Source: Virgibacillus halotolerans
GTDB lineage: Bacteria > Bacillota > Bacilli > Bacillales > Amphibacillaceae
NCBI RefSeq assembly: GCF_016908515.1
Contig: NZ_JAFBEA010000001.1
Span: forward strand, 992,001-1,056,000
Direction of reading: 5' to 3'
Length of the DNA stretch: 64,000 bases
In this document: positions 42,989 through 52,823 of the stretch, in pieces
How the letters are laid out: each line of letters opens with the position of its first letter
Position numbering within the stretch: position 1 is the stretch's first letter
Notes under the pieces: generated by a model
The model's input: only the letters and a program-made list of their open reading frames with translations
Told to the model about the DNA's origin: nothing
Databases searched by the model: none
Translations under genes and position numbers: made by a program

Positions 42989-43272
42989 TGAGACCACTGA
43001 AAAAGTGGTAGATTTTAAAAATCTTGTCTTTTCACCTTAACCTAGCATCTCGAATATACGGAGACTCCTGCGGGAAGTAATTAAGTGGTACACAGACTAA
43101 ATTCGCGACGTCCTGTCGCAACGTCTGTACTAGTACATCCTGCACGTCGAAGACCCCGCAGGACGGTAGTCCGAGGAGGCTCGACACTCGCCCGCGGAAA
43201 GCGAAGTATATTCGAAGATGCGATGGTAGATCCACATATATTGTGCTATGTTTAATTTTTTCAGTGGTCTCA
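42989..43272. repeat. MITE-like inverted-repeat element, copy 1 (284 bp)
   Basis: The element begins TGAGACCACTGAAAAAG and ends with the complement (TTTTTTCAGTGGTCTCA). The interior contains nested inverted segments (CTCGAATATAC / GTATATTCGA; CTCCTGCGGG / CCCGCAGGA). It is flanked by a direct repeat TCTTAAC (42982-42988 and 43273-43279), a 7-bp target duplication. It carries no transposase frame. Copy 2 is at 55811-56035; copy 1 has about 58 bp extra in the centre. Confidence 0.82.
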
Positions 43273-43292
43273 TCTTAACTCACTAGGAACCA

Positions 43293-43835
43293 TTACTTTT
43301 CCAAATATCTATATAAAGTTGATTTGCTAATGCCTGTTTCACTTTTTATTTCTGCCAAACTGTACTTTTTACTTTCGTACATAGTAATCGCCCGTTGTAC
43401 ATTTGCATCAGGCTTTCTTGGTCGACCTGCTGTTACCCCTTTTTGTTTTGCTTCTGATAATCCTCGTTTGGTGCTTTCACTGATCACATCACTTTGAAAT
43501 TCCAACAGATGATCTACCATATATTGAAAAGAATAACCGCGAGGATGACTTGTATCAATCCCCTCTTGAATAGACTTTAGAAAAGCACCCCGCGTCTCAA
43601 ACGAATTTAATAATTCTGCCAGATGACGTGTAGAATCGGCCAACACATAAAGCTTGGTTACGATGATTTTATCACCTTGCTTAAGCTTGCTTATCATGCT
43701 ATCCAGCTCTATTCTTTTCTTTGCTGATGCATGTGCTTCAGCAAAGATATGTAAACAATCGTTTTCCTGCAATTTCCTTAACTGCTCTTTACATTCGTCA
43801 TCCTCATGTAGTGGCCGCATATAGCCGATTAACAT
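43293..43835 (-). CDS. Serine-recombinase-fold protein without catalytic residues
   Basis: A 180-residue protein aligning along its full length with gamma-delta/Hin-type resolvases: N-terminal resolvase fold, long helix, then a C-terminal helix-turn-helix (AEIKSETGISKSTLYRYL). The catalytic Ser is replaced (GYARVS becomes GYMRPL), and the Asp-Arg and following Arg of the family motif KLDRLGR are Tyr, Val and Asp here (KLYVLAD). It should not recombine DNA and more likely binds it as a regulator (inference). AGGAGAA precedes the ATG. Confidence 0.85.
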   Translation of the reverse strand: MLIGYMRPLHEDDECKEQLRKLQENDCLHIFAEAHASAKKRIELDSMISKLKQGDKIIVTKLYVLADSTRHLAELLNSFETRGAFLKSIQEGIDTSHPRGYSFQYMVDHLLEFQSDVISESTKRGLSEAKQKGVTAGRPRKPDANVQRAITMYESKKYSLAEIKSETGISKSTLYRYLEK

Positions 43836-43995
43836 ATATATTCTCCTTATTCTTCAGGTTTTCTTCATCATTATAGCATAATTTCGTCCTGAAAAGGTTC
43901 CATTTTGGGACGAATAATGATAAACTATTTCTATTGCATTTTCCTACAGTATACCTCATGCACAAATATCTTGATAAATAAAGGAGTAGAAAGAT

Positions 43996-45435
43996 TTGAT
44001 TGAAAAAATAAAACAAGAATGGTTTTCCAATGTCAGAGGAGATATTCTTTCCGGAATTGTTGTTGCGCTAGCATTAATTCCAGAGGCGATCGCCTTCTCT
44101 ATCATTGCTGGGGTTGACCCGATGGTCGGCTTATATGCATCGTTTTCTATTGCTGTGATCATCTCCTTTGTTGGTGGGCGCCCTGCTATGATATCTGCCG
44201 CTACCGGGGCAATGGCGCTACTGATGGGCCCTTTGGTCAGAGATTACGGCCTGAATTATTTACTTGCTGCCACTATTCTAACAGGAGTCATCCAATTATT
44301 GTTTGGTGTATTTAAAATAGCCAAATTGATGAAGTTTATTCCAAACGCCGTTATGATCGGATTTGTAAATTCATTGGCAATCCTTATCTTTATGGCGCAA
44401 GTACCACATTTCCTAGGAATTTCTAATGTAACGTATTTATTTGTCGGGATTACCTTGGTGATTGTCTATACATTACCACGGTTTATTAAGGCCATCCCAG
44501 CCCCATTAATCGCAATTATTCTATTAACAAGTATTGCTATTTATGCAGATATTGATTTACGGACGGTTGGTGATCTAGGAACAATTACAAGCTCACTTCC
44601 GGCATTCTTCATCCCGGATGTTCCATTTACGTTAGAAACACTCGCTATTATCTTTCCCTATTCTATTGCGCTAGCAGTCGTTGGTTTACTGGAATCATTA
44701 CTAACATCGTCGATTGTAGACGAAATGACCGGCACGGAAAGTAATAAAAACAAAGAAGCAAGAGGACAAGGCATTGCCAATACAATCAATGGCTTTTTTG
44801 GAGGAATGGCAGGCTGTGCAATGATTGGACAATCTGTGATCAACGTCAAATCAGGCGGTCGTGGCAGGCTTTCCACATTTGTTGCAGGTGCATTCTTAAT
44901 GTTTCTCATTATCGTTTTAGGCGGATTAGTTGTACAAATCCCAATGCCGGTACTTGTTGGCATTATGATTATGGTGGCGATTGGTACATTTGACTGGTCG
45001 TCTTTCCGCTATGTCGTGAAAGCTCCTAAGGGGGATGCAGCAGTCATGCTCGTAACTGTCGCCATTGTTGTGTCCACAAATGATTTATCTAAAGGGGTTA
45101 TTGCCGGTGTTATCCTGAGCGCAATATTGTTTATTGCTAAAATCTCAAAAATAAAAGTAACGAAACAACAATCAAATGCCGCGACTACATTTATCGTTAA
45201 CGGTCAATTGTTTTTTGCATCTGTTGAAGATTTTATTGGGTCATTTGACACTGTCACAGAAGGTCAGTCAATTGTGATTGATTTTTCAGAGGCACGCATT
45301 TGGGATGACTCCGCTGTAGGAGCCATTGATAAAGTCGTTCTAAAATACCGCGAACATGGAAATAAGGTTGTATTACAGGGATTAGACCCTTCCAGTCAAG
45401 GTCTTGTTGATAAACTGACCATGACTCATATATAA
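43996..45435 (+). CDS. SulP family anion transporter with STAS domain
   Basis: A 479-residue membrane protein. The SulP core fills about 1-380 ([40 protein letters not shown]), and a shortened C-terminal STAS domain follows at about 395-475 ([22 protein letters not shown]). It may import sulfate, bicarbonate or another anion. The start is TTG, with AAGGAG upstream. The universal stress protein gene follows by 42 bp and is probably co-transcribed. Confidence 0.93.
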   Translation: MIEKIKQEWFSNVRGDILSGIVVALALIPEAIAFSIIAGVDPMVGLYASFSIAVIISFVGGRPAMISAATGAMALLMGPLVRDYGLNYLLAATILTGVIQLLFGVFKIAKLMKFIPNAVMIGFVNSLAILIFMAQVPHFLGISNVTYLFVGITLVIVYTLPRFIKAIPAPLIAIILLTSIAIYADIDLRTVGDLGTITSSLPAFFIPDVPFTLETLAIIFPYSIALAVVGLLESLLTSSIVDEMTGTESNKNKEARGQGIANTINGFFGGMAGCAMIGQSVINVKSGGRGRLSTFVAGAFLMFLIIVLGGLVVQIPMPVLVGIMIMVAIGTFDWSSFRYVVKAPKGDAAVMLVTVAIVVSTNDLSKGVIAGVILSAILFIAKISKIKVTKQQSNAATTFIVNGQLFFASVEDFIGSFDTVTEGQSIVIDFSEARIWDDSAVGAIDKVVLKYREHGNKVVLQGLDPSSQGLVDKLTMTHI

Positions 45436-45477
45436 TGAATATTAAGAATAGCATAATCAGTAGAAAGGGTGTAAAAC

Positions 45478-45897
45478 ATGTATAAAAAGATACTCTTGGC
45501 AGTCGATGGATCAAAGCACTCCCTAAGAGCTACAAAAGAAGCAATTCAAATCGCTTCACTGGTAGATGATAGCAGGGTTGAACTAGTGTTGGTGGCTGAA
45601 TTTTCGCAAGCAAAAAACGAAATTCTTCATTCTCAGGGAAAAGAAGCATTGGTCGTTTCACGTCGCAAAAAGATATTGCCCGCGATCGAACAATTGAAAT
45701 CGAATAACGTGTCCTATGAAGTAAATATTTTACATGGAGAGCCCGGTCCGGCAATCGTTGATTACGCAAATAAAAACCAATTTGAGCTCGTTGTCATTGG
45801 CAGTCGCGGTTTGAATTCCTTTCAAGAAATGGTACTCGGCAGTGTCAGTCATAAAGTAGTAAAAAGAGTACAATGCCCAGTACTAATCGTGAAATAA
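45478..45897 (+). CDS. Universal stress protein, UspA family
   Basis: A 139-residue UspA-type protein. It has the start KKILLAVDGSKHS and the nucleotide-binding motif VIGSRGLNSFQEMVLGSVSH near the C-terminus, so it should bind ATP. The pairing of SulP with UspA is common in Bacilli and suggests that the small protein modulates the transporter (inference). GAAAGGGTG precedes the ATG; a terminator follows. Confidence 0.93.
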   Translation: MYKKILLAVDGSKHSLRATKEAIQIASLVDDSRVELVLVAEFSQAKNEILHSQGKEALVVSRRKKILPAIEQLKSNNVSYEVNILHGEPGPAIVDYANKNQFELVVIGSRGLNSFQEMVLGSVSHKVVKRVQCPVLIVK

Positions 45898-45903
45898 GAA
45901 AAT

Positions 45904-45938
45904 AAAAAGCATCGCTGATAATCCCAGTGATGCTTTTT
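45904..45938 (+). terminator. Terminator of the SulP-UspA unit
   Basis: AAAAAGCATCgCTG and CAGTGATGCTTTTT arms around a seven-base loop. Confidence 0.88.
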
Positions 45939-45987
45939 CCTTTACACAAACAGAAATCATTTTTCAAGGCTCTTTTCGTAACCTTTC

Positions 45988-47565
45988 TTAATAACCGGAG
46001 TCCTCAGATGTCAGGTTATCCAGCATCTTATAATCATATTGCTGTAGCGGCTTTTCTGCTGGACCTTCTATCACCTCTCCAGTATAAGAAAACCTTGAAC
46101 CATGACAAGGACAATCCCAAGTTCGTTCCCCTTCATTCCATTCCACCTCACAACCAACATGGGTACAAGTTGTATCCACAATATTTATTGTTCCTTCTTT
46201 ATCTTTATAAACGCCTTTTCTTTCACCTTTCACACTGACGACAGCTGCTTCATCATTTGCTAAGTCTTTAATTTTTTGCTCTGGTATTTCAAACTTACCT
46301 TTAATTAAATGGGCGGCAACATTTGCATTCTGAACAAGGAAGTTCTTCAAGCTTGGATGCACGTTAAGCCTTGATGGCGTATATAATTGCTGAAATTTAT
46401 TTTTCCCATCTTTCACCAAATCCCTAAATAACAATGCTGCGGCAGTTCCATTTGACATTCCCCATTTTCGGAATCCAGTAGCAATCAAAAGATTGGATTG
46501 CTCTGGGGTAACCGCACCGATATAAGGGACTTTATCCAATGTGACCAAATCCTGTGCTGACCAGCGGTAGGCAATATTTTCAAGCCCAAGTGTCTGCCTG
46601 CCAAAGGATGCTAATGCTTCATAATGCGTCATCGTATTTTTCCCTTGACCCGTTTTATGACTTTCCCCTGCTATAAGTATCATTTCTTTTCCATCTATCA
46701 TTACAGAACGGACAGAACGTGTCGGCTGGTCCGCACTAATATACATCCCCCCTGGAAAAGCCTTGTTTGTTTCCGCAGCTACAATATAGGAACGGTCGGC
46801 ATATAGTCTTGTAGAATAAAATCCGAGCCCCTCATAAAACGGAAAATGGGTACAAGATAAGACATAATTTCCTGTGATGCGCCCACCTTCTTTTGTTAAA
46901 ACGATCGGTTGTTTCCCTGTTTCCACATTAACAGCTGTTGTATTTTCAAAGATAAGTCCTCCCTTTTCCTGGATAATTTGAATAAGGTGGGACAAATATT
47001 TAATGGGATGGAATTGCGCTTGATTTTTCATAACAAGTGCTTGTTTTATGTCTATATCTAGCGGCATGTGATCGATCAATTCGCCCGCAATACCTAGTTT
47101 TTCATATGCTTTTGCTTCGGTTTCAAGCTTGCTTGCATATTCGTCTGTAATAGCATATAAGTAGGCATCCTGTTCACTAAAATCACAATCAATTTGCTGT
47201 TGTTCCACCGTTCTTTTAATGAAATTAACAGCTTCCATATTCGCTTCATAGTACAATTTCGCTTCGTTTACTCCAATATTTTGTATGAATTCATCGTAGA
47301 TTAAATCATGCTGGGCCGTAATTTTTGCAGTGGTATGTCCTGTCGTTCCATTCAGCAGTCTTCCAGCTTCTACAATCGCAACCTTGAACCCTTCATTTAC
47401 TAACAGGTAAGCAGATGTGATACCGGTAATTCCACCACCGACAATCACTACATCAACCTGTTTATCTTGATCTAATTGCGGAAATTCCTCAAAATCAATT
47501 GATTCCTGCCAATAAGATACGGGAGATTCTGGTAATCCACTTGCTCTATCCTGCTTATCAGACAT
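45988..47565 (-). CDS. FAD-dependent oxidoreductase with C-terminal Rieske domain
   Basis: A 525-residue fusion similar to Bacillus YhfW. The N-terminal DAO-type FAD domain has VVIVGGGITGITSAY at about 40-54. The C-terminal Rieske [2Fe-2S] domain carries CTHVGC at about 466 and CPCHGSRF at about 484. It probably passes electrons from an amine or amino-acid-like substrate to the cluster, but the substrate is unknown. GGAGG is six bases before the ATG at 47565; an ATG two codons earlier overlaps that site. Confidence 0.92.
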   Translation of the reverse strand: MSDKQDRASGLPESPVSYWQESIDFEEFPQLDQDKQVDVVIVGGGITGITSAYLLVNEGFKVAIVEAGRLLNGTTGHTTAKITAQHDLIYDEFIQNIGVNEAKLYYEANMEAVNFIKRTVEQQQIDCDFSEQDAYLYAITDEYASKLETEAKAYEKLGIAGELIDHMPLDIDIKQALVMKNQAQFHPIKYLSHLIQIIQEKGGLIFENTTAVNVETGKQPIVLTKEGGRITGNYVLSCTHFPFYEGLGFYSTRLYADRSYIVAAETNKAFPGGMYISADQPTRSVRSVMIDGKEMILIAGESHKTGQGKNTMTHYEALASFGRQTLGLENIAYRWSAQDLVTLDKVPYIGAVTPEQSNLLIATGFRKWGMSNGTAAALLFRDLVKDGKNKFQQLYTPSRLNVHPSLKNFLVQNANVAAHLIKGKFEIPEQKIKDLANDEAAVVSVKGERKGVYKDKEGTINIVDTTCTHVGCEVEWNEGERTWDCPCHGSRFSYTGEVIEGPAEKPLQQYDYKMLDNLTSEDSGY

Positions 47566-47707
47566 CGTCATCCTCCATTCAATTCCTTCATCATTGTTAG
47601 GTTTTCCATTTCCCAGTGGACTATACTTTAGCCAACCAAATGGACGTTTGCATTACGGTGGGTTTACAAAAAAACCTTTATCCTGTAATATAGGGGAAGT
47701 GAAATTG

Positions 47708-47721
47708 TTTACCCAGGTAAA
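47708..47721. promoter_or_regulatory. MarR operator candidate upstream of marR-MFS
   Basis: TTTACC-CA-GGTAAA, a perfect short palindrome ending 20 bp before the MarR start codon, placed to block transcription. Confidence 0.5.
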
Positions 47722-47741
47722 TAAAAAGGTGGAAGATAACA

Positions 47742-48170
47742 ATGGATAACCTAACCAATCAAAATTTAATTCATATGTTGAACCAACAAAGTCGGCTTTT
47801 GGCAAAGGAAGTAAATCAACGGCTAAGTGACCATGGGCTATACGCCTCCCAGTGGTCTATTATTTTTTGTATTGATCGGTTTGGACCAATGACACAAACT
47901 GCTATTTGGAAATACTTAAATGTGGAAGCACCAACTGTTACCCGTACATTATCACGCATGGAAAAAAGCGGCTGGATCGTACGTAAACAAGGAAATGACA
48001 AACGGGAGCGCGTCATCGAACTGACGGAGGAAGCCAGGCAAAAATTCACGCCCATCAGGCAGACGATGGATCAATTTGAACTGGAAATGTTAGCTGGTCT
48101 ATCGTTAGAAGAAAAGGAACAATTACAATATTTATTAAGTAAAATTGGAACAACAGGAGAGAATGCATAA
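47742..48170 (+). CDS. MarR family transcriptional regulator
   Basis: A 142-residue MarR regulator: QWSIIFCIDRFGPMTQTAIWKYL and EAPTVTRTLSRMEKSGWIVR form the winged helix, with DKRERVIELTEEA in the wing. AAGGTGG precedes the ATG. Its stop overlaps the start of the MFS gene by one base, so both are translated in a coupled way. The pair resembles YwoH-YwoG of B. subtilis. Confidence 0.92.
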   Translation: MDNLTNQNLIHMLNQQSRLLAKEVNQRLSDHGLYASQWSIIFCIDRFGPMTQTAIWKYLNVEAPTVTRTLSRMEKSGWIVRKQGNDKRERVIELTEEARQKFTPIRQTMDQFELEMLAGLSLEEKEQLQYLLSKIGTTGENA

Positions 48171-49405
48171 TGAAAGAAAAGAAACTAGAGAAAATATGGA
48201 CCAAAAGTTTTATTAGTATTTCGCTTACCCAATTTTTGGTCTTCACTGTCTTTTACACCTTATTAACAACACTACCCATTTATGTGATGAAGCATTTGGG
48301 AGGTTCACAGTCAGAAGCAGGTCTGGTTGTTACAGTAATGCTAATCGCTGCAATAATTATTCGACCTTTTTCTGCCAAGATATTAGATATCCTTGGAAAG
48401 AAAAAAGGTCTTGTTATTAGTGTCGCTCTGTTTGCGGCAACGTCCGTTATTTATATTTGGATTGATCAATTTTCATCATTATTGGTAGTACGCTTCATAC
48501 ATGGCCTATCATTTGGGCTCATTTCCACTGCGACAGGAGCGATTGCAGCAGATGTCATTCCTGAATCAAGGCGAGGTGCCGGGATGGGATATTTTGCAAT
48601 GGCAATGAATCTGGCTGTTGTCGCCGGTCCGTTTATCGGGTTATCCTTGCTGCAATTTGTATCATTTCAAGCCCTCTTCATCGTCTTATTTACCTTTATG
48701 ATCGTTGGTGTGCTTTGTTCCATGATTGTTCGGGTTCCAGCCCATTTAGAAGCTGCCAAGCAGAATGACGTTGTTTCTTTCAAATTAAAATGGAGTGATC
48801 TAATTGAAACCAAAGCATTGCCAGTGGCAGCGATCAGTGGTTTGGTTGGTTTTGCATATGCCAGTATTTTATCGTTCATTTCTGTTTATGCGGATTCCAT
48901 CGGACTCTCCTCCACTGCAAGCTATTTCTTCCTCGTTTTTGCGGTTGTGATGCTTGTATTCAGACCATCACTTGGAAGAGCATTTGATAATCGCGGGGCA
49001 AAATTTGTTCTGATACCAAGTCTGTTTATTTTTGCTATCGGTCTGGCCTTTCTAAGCTTTACCAATACGGCCTTGATGTTATTGATTGCCGCAGGATTGA
49101 TTGGATTGGGATACGGTACATTACTTCCCGGTTTCCAAACAATGGCCATTCAAACAACAGACAGTACCAGAAGTGGTCACGCGATCTCAACCTTTTTCAT
49201 TTTTTATGATACAGGTATTGCCGCTGGCGCCTTTATCTGGGGTCTCATTGTTGCCAACTTTGGATTTAAAAATATGTATTTAATTGGCGCGTTGTTGGTC
49301 ATTGTTACGATGTTGATATTCAACATGTATCTTACACGAAAAGAGAAACCGAAGTATGTGAAACGACCAGCAATTTACAATGAAGAAGCAACGAGCTCTA
49401 AATAA
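48170..49405 (+). CDS. MFS transporter (YwoG-like)
   Basis: A 411-residue protein with 12 predicted helices. Seen: PFSAKILDILGKKKGL, the loop 2-3 motif of the major facilitator superfamily, and RFIHGLSFGLISTATGAIAADVIPESRRGAGMG in the following segment. The family mostly exports drugs or metabolites. It is the second gene of the MarR-MFS operon and probably induced by its substrate. A terminator follows. Confidence 0.92.
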   Translation: MKEKKLEKIWTKSFISISLTQFLVFTVFYTLLTTLPIYVMKHLGGSQSEAGLVVTVMLIAAIIIRPFSAKILDILGKKKGLVISVALFAATSVIYIWIDQFSSLLVVRFIHGLSFGLISTATGAIAADVIPESRRGAGMGYFAMAMNLAVVAGPFIGLSLLQFVSFQALFIVLFTFMIVGVLCSMIVRVPAHLEAAKQNDVVSFKLKWSDLIETKALPVAAISGLVGFAYASILSFISVYADSIGLSSTASYFFLVFAVVMLVFRPSLGRAFDNRGAKFVLIPSLFIFAIGLAFLSFTNTALMLLIAAGLIGLGYGTLLPGFQTMAIQTTDSTRSGHAISTFFIFYDTGIAAGAFIWGLIVANFGFKNMYLIGALLVIVTMLIFNMYLTRKEKPKYVKRPAIYNEEATSSK

Positions 49406-49413
49406 CTTTCATA

Positions 49414-49448
49414 GAAATGCCTGATACGAAGTGCGTATCAGGCATTTT
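49414..49448. terminator. Terminator between MFS and GMC genes
   Basis: AAATGCCTGATAC and GTATCAGGCATTT form a perfect 13-bp stem around eight bases; serves both convergent genes. Confidence 0.88.
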
Positions 49449-49485
49449 GGTTTTCCTATTCATTTACGGCACGCGCTCCTATCTA

Positions 49486-51201
49486 TTAAGCGAGCAATCC
49501 ACCGTCTTTACTATATTTCAGCATTCCTTCTGCCGCTCGATAGGCTAAAGCACCAACCGTACCTGTCGGATTATATCCACTATTATGGGCAAAAGCTGAA
49601 GCACCAACTACAAACAGATTCTCCATATCCCACATTTGTAAATAATTATTCACTGCGGACGTATCCGGATCTGCTCCCATAATCACACCACCCGTATTAT
49701 GTGTGGATTGATACGTCGTAATGTTATAAGGACCAAGCTCGTCCATGGAATCTATGTGATCCGCACCCATTTCTTCAAGTATTTCTCGAGATTTTTTGGC
49801 TGTGAATTTTGCCAGCTCCCGATCCTGTTCTTTAAAGTCATATGTCATTCGAATCAACGGATCGCCAAATGTATCCTTATATATCGGATCAAGATCAAGG
49901 TAATGATGTTGATATGGCATACTTGCCCCCATCCCATAAACCGATAATGTTTGATTGATATAATTCAGCGAGTTTTCCTTAAATTCTTTACCCCAGGTTG
50001 GCGAACCAGCAGGAATTGGGTTGTTTTGAATCGGCCTTGCACCAGTCTGGCCCATGGCAAGATAGCCTCCGTGAATAAAATTCAAGTCGCTATGGTCAAA
50101 ATTATCTCCATTAAAGTCATCAAGGGTCATGCCTAGTGCTCCAGCACCTGCAAAGTTATTAAACTTCTTATTCTTGAAATAACCTGTCGCATCCCCTTTT
50201 TCCACCTGGTATGCGTAATTTTTACCGATTGAGCCTTTCCCTGTAGCAGAATCATAAGGACGACCAATGTCAGAGTTCAATAAGAGTTTCACATTATTAA
50301 AAACATAACTTGTCAGAACGACCATATCTGCCGGTTGCTCAATTTCCTCTCCAGTAGTGACATCCGTATAAAGAACGCCCGTTGCTTTTCCATCCTTATG
50401 TAGGACCCGTCTGACCCAAGAATGCGTTCTAAGATCGAATTTTCCCGTCTTTTTAGCTACGGGGATAACGGTGACAACAGGATCTGCTTTCGCTCCATAC
50501 TCACAACCAAACCGCTCACAGAACGAACAATACTCACAAGCTGCTCTCGAAATACCATCCGGATTCTCGTACGCCTCAGATAAATTAGCTGAAGGAATGG
50601 TATATGGATGATAGCCCAGTTTTTCAGCCGCTTTCTTAAACAATTTCATTTGTGGAGACTGTAGCATTGGTCCTGTTGGATATTTATCAGAACGTTTTGG
50701 TCCGAGCGGATTTTCCTCGCCTGAAATACCTGCCATTTTCTCAAATGTATCAAAATAGGGTTCCAATTCATCATACGTAATTCCCCAATCCTGAATCGTC
50801 ATGTCAGCAGGGATCTTATCTTTTCCGTAACGATCAATCGTTTGACTACGAATTTCAAAGTCATATGGGAGAAAGCGAAACGTTTGGCCGTTCCAATGAA
50901 CACCCGCTCCACCTAAACCACTTCCTAGCAAAAACGAACCATATTGCCGCATTGGCAATGCCCGCATTTTTTCATTACTTCTAAAAGTAATTGTTTCCTT
51001 CGATAAATCCTGAAACAGCTCACCACGAATCGCATATCGCAATTCATCATGTACCATAAAATAATCTTCTGTATTTCTCTCCTCACCACGCTCTAATCCG
51101 ACGACATTAAGTCCCTTTTTGGTTAGCTCCGCAGCAATAATACCACCAGCCCAACCTACACCAGCAATTACAACATCTACTTTCGGCAACTTTTTAGCCA
51201 T
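49486..51201 (-). CDS. GMC oxidoreductase, gluconate 2-dehydrogenase large subunit type
   Basis: A 571-residue FAD enzyme. The N-terminal dinucleotide motif is VVIAGVGWAGGIIAAEL (a variant with V for G), GSGLGGAGVHWNG is the GMC signature, and the C-terminal STHNTGGVIMG and NSGYNPTGTVGALAYRAAE hold the active-site His and Asn. A cysteine cluster (CEYCSFCERFGC) at about 222-233 could hold a metal or FeS centre. It pairs with the subunit 3 gene 20 bp upstream. No cytochrome subunit is nearby, so the electron acceptor is unknown. Confidence 0.92.
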   Translation of the reverse strand: MAKKLPKVDVVIAGVGWAGGIIAAELTKKGLNVVGLERGEERNTEDYFMVHDELRYAIRGELFQDLSKETITFRSNEKMRALPMRQYGSFLLGSGLGGAGVHWNGQTFRFLPYDFEIRSQTIDRYGKDKIPADMTIQDWGITYDELEPYFDTFEKMAGISGEENPLGPKRSDKYPTGPMLQSPQMKLFKKAAEKLGYHPYTIPSANLSEAYENPDGISRAACEYCSFCERFGCEYGAKADPVVTVIPVAKKTGKFDLRTHSWVRRVLHKDGKATGVLYTDVTTGEEIEQPADMVVLTSYVFNNVKLLLNSDIGRPYDSATGKGSIGKNYAYQVEKGDATGYFKNKKFNNFAGAGALGMTLDDFNGDNFDHSDLNFIHGGYLAMGQTGARPIQNNPIPAGSPTWGKEFKENSLNYINQTLSVYGMGASMPYQHHYLDLDPIYKDTFGDPLIRMTYDFKEQDRELAKFTAKKSREILEEMGADHIDSMDELGPYNITTYQSTHNTGGVIMGADPDTSAVNNYLQMWDMENLFVVGASAFAHNSGYNPTGTVGALAYRAAEGMLKYSKDGGLLA

Positions 51202-51221
51202 GCTTTCACCTCATTTCATCA

Positions 51222-51974
51222 TTACATATGATCTTGTAAACTTGTTGGTTCTATTTCTTGAAAGTCTTTTTCAATGATATCTTTATAACTCATTTGGTTC
51301 CCTGGATAATTTCTCATTTTCCAACCATCCATATCCACGTTTCCACCATATAATGGGTCACTATACAGTCCTTCTAACGTCACACTACGCAGTAAATTGA
51401 AAAATCCACTTGCGGAAACAGTACTTAAATTCACATTATCCTCCGCAAAATCTTTTAAAATCTCATCCTGTTGATCTGCTTCCAATTCCGTAAATCCTTT
51501 ATCAAACTTTTCATGGCTGTAATTTTGCAATTCACGTATGCCTATTTTAAAGATTTCCCTACGTTTCATTCTGCCTTGATACCCCTGAACCTCTTCCCCA
51601 TGGAAAAACGGTGCTTCCATGTAGTCTCTTGCATTAAATCCATAGGAACCTGCCAATTGGTGATCAATATAAAAAGCCACACCTAAATCAGATGCTCCCG
51701 GAGCCTTATCGTCCTTTGGAAAAATACGCTCCGTAGCTGCATCAATGACCTTAAATTCTGCTTGGGTAAAATTCATTAACGCCTGGTTGTAATTTTTTTC
51801 ACCTTTGGCACCTTTTTCAATCCCTTGATTACCCGTCTCTTTCTTCCAGGGGATTACACTTCCTAACGCGCCACCAACTGCAAGTCCACCGACTGCTATT
51901 CCGGAGTTTTTGATAAATTTGCGTCGTGACAGTCTCTCTTTCTCTTCCTTATCCAGATGATTATCTTCCGTCAA
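51222..51974 (-). CDS. Gluconate 2-dehydrogenase subunit 3 family, Tat-exported
   Basis: A 250-residue protein. It carries a twin-arginine signal (SRRKFIKNSGIAVGGLAVGG) within the first 40 residues, then the subunit 3 domain (FTQAEFKVIDAATERIFPKDD, GASDLGVAFYIDHQLAG). The TTG at 51974 is seven bases after AGGAGGTGA; nine further upstream codons are open but lack a ribosome binding site. The Tat signal should carry the folded complex, with the GMC subunit, across the membrane. First gene of the two-gene operon. Confidence 0.9.
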   Translation of the reverse strand: MTEDNHLDKEEKERLSRRKFIKNSGIAVGGLAVGGALGSVIPWKKETGNQGIEKGAKGEKNYNQALMNFTQAEFKVIDAATERIFPKDDKAPGASDLGVAFYIDHQLAGSYGFNARDYMEAPFFHGEEVQGYQGRMKRREIFKIGIRELQNYSHEKFDKGFTELEADQQDEILKDFAEDNVNLSTVSASGFFNLLRSVTLEGLYSDPLYGGNVDMDGWKMRNYPGNQMSYKDIIEKDFQEIEPTSLQDHM

Positions 51975-52084
51975 AAAACTCACCTCCTGTGAACAATTCA
52001 TTTTATTATGTCACCAGAATTAACCATTCATACATAAAAGTTTTTTGGGCATGATACAAGTAAATTAAATATGGAGGTTACTTA

Positions 52085-52780
52085 ATGATAAAAATACGTA
52101 AAATAACAATAATAATGCTTATCATTGGTGTAATTACAGCTCTTTCCGCTTGTACAAATGATGAGCCACGAGCTGCTGAAAATGAGCCAAATGGCGCAAA
52201 AACACAAAATGTTGTTGATAATCCACCGGCGGACGGCAGAAATTTAGACAATCCTTTAATTATTCCAAGTGAATCTGGGGATAAGACTGAAACAACCAAT
52301 GAGTATGGTACACAGTATAAAGGGATGGGGAATAATATTTACAGCACGATTGGCACTTCCGGTATTCATGAAGGCGGTGTTTCTTCTTATTTTGAATCTA
52401 TCCTGAAAGGAGAAGGCATTACGGGTGTAAAAGTGTTCGTTGTCGATGATTCTATGATTTTGGCACGAAACAATCCGGAAACAACCTCACACGAGTATGA
52501 CGATATGCAACGCGATTTACTGAGCGGAACAGAGGGTATGGAAGGTAAAGGGGAACCTAAAGGCGTAGAGGGTTCGCAAAATAAAAATGATGATACGCAT
52601 GATAATTTAAAACAAGCACGAGACAAAATAAACGATATGTTTGATGGGAATGTTAAAATTCTGACTGTCACAAATCCGGATGCAACAGCGCTCATTGACC
52701 GGATTAAAGAAGATATCATGAACAATTCCTACCAGACCGCATCAGAGGATTTGCATCAGCTATTGGAAATGAGTAAATAA
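52085..52780 (+). CDS. YhcN/YlaJ-like sporulation lipoprotein
   Basis: A 231-residue exported lipoprotein. The signal peptide ends in the lipobox LSAC with Cys23, then comes a polar low-complexity tether. VKVFVVDDSMILARN and VKILTVTNPDATALIDRIKEDI give the paired strand-helix pattern of YhcN/YlaJ lipoproteins, seen in spore-formers. The middle has a Gly/Glu/Lys-rich insertion. GGAGG precedes the ATG and a terminator follows. The family call is moderate. Confidence 0.65.
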   Translation: MIKIRKITIIMLIIGVITALSACTNDEPRAAENEPNGAKTQNVVDNPPADGRNLDNPLIIPSESGDKTETTNEYGTQYKGMGNNIYSTIGTSGIHEGGVSSYFESILKGEGITGVKVFVVDDSMILARNNPETTSHEYDDMQRDLLSGTEGMEGKGEPKGVEGSQNKNDDTHDNLKQARDKINDMFDGNVKILTVTNPDATALIDRIKEDIMNNSYQTASEDLHQLLEMSK

Positions 52781-52787
52781 GAACATT

Positions 52788-52820
52788 AAAAGTCCCCTGC
52801 CAATTCGGAGGGGATTTTTT
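52788..52820 (+). terminator. Terminator after the lipoprotein gene
   Basis: AAAAGTCCCC and GGGGATTTTTT arms (with an inner CTGC/GaG part) around a short loop. Confidence 0.82.
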
Positions 52821-52823
52821 GCT

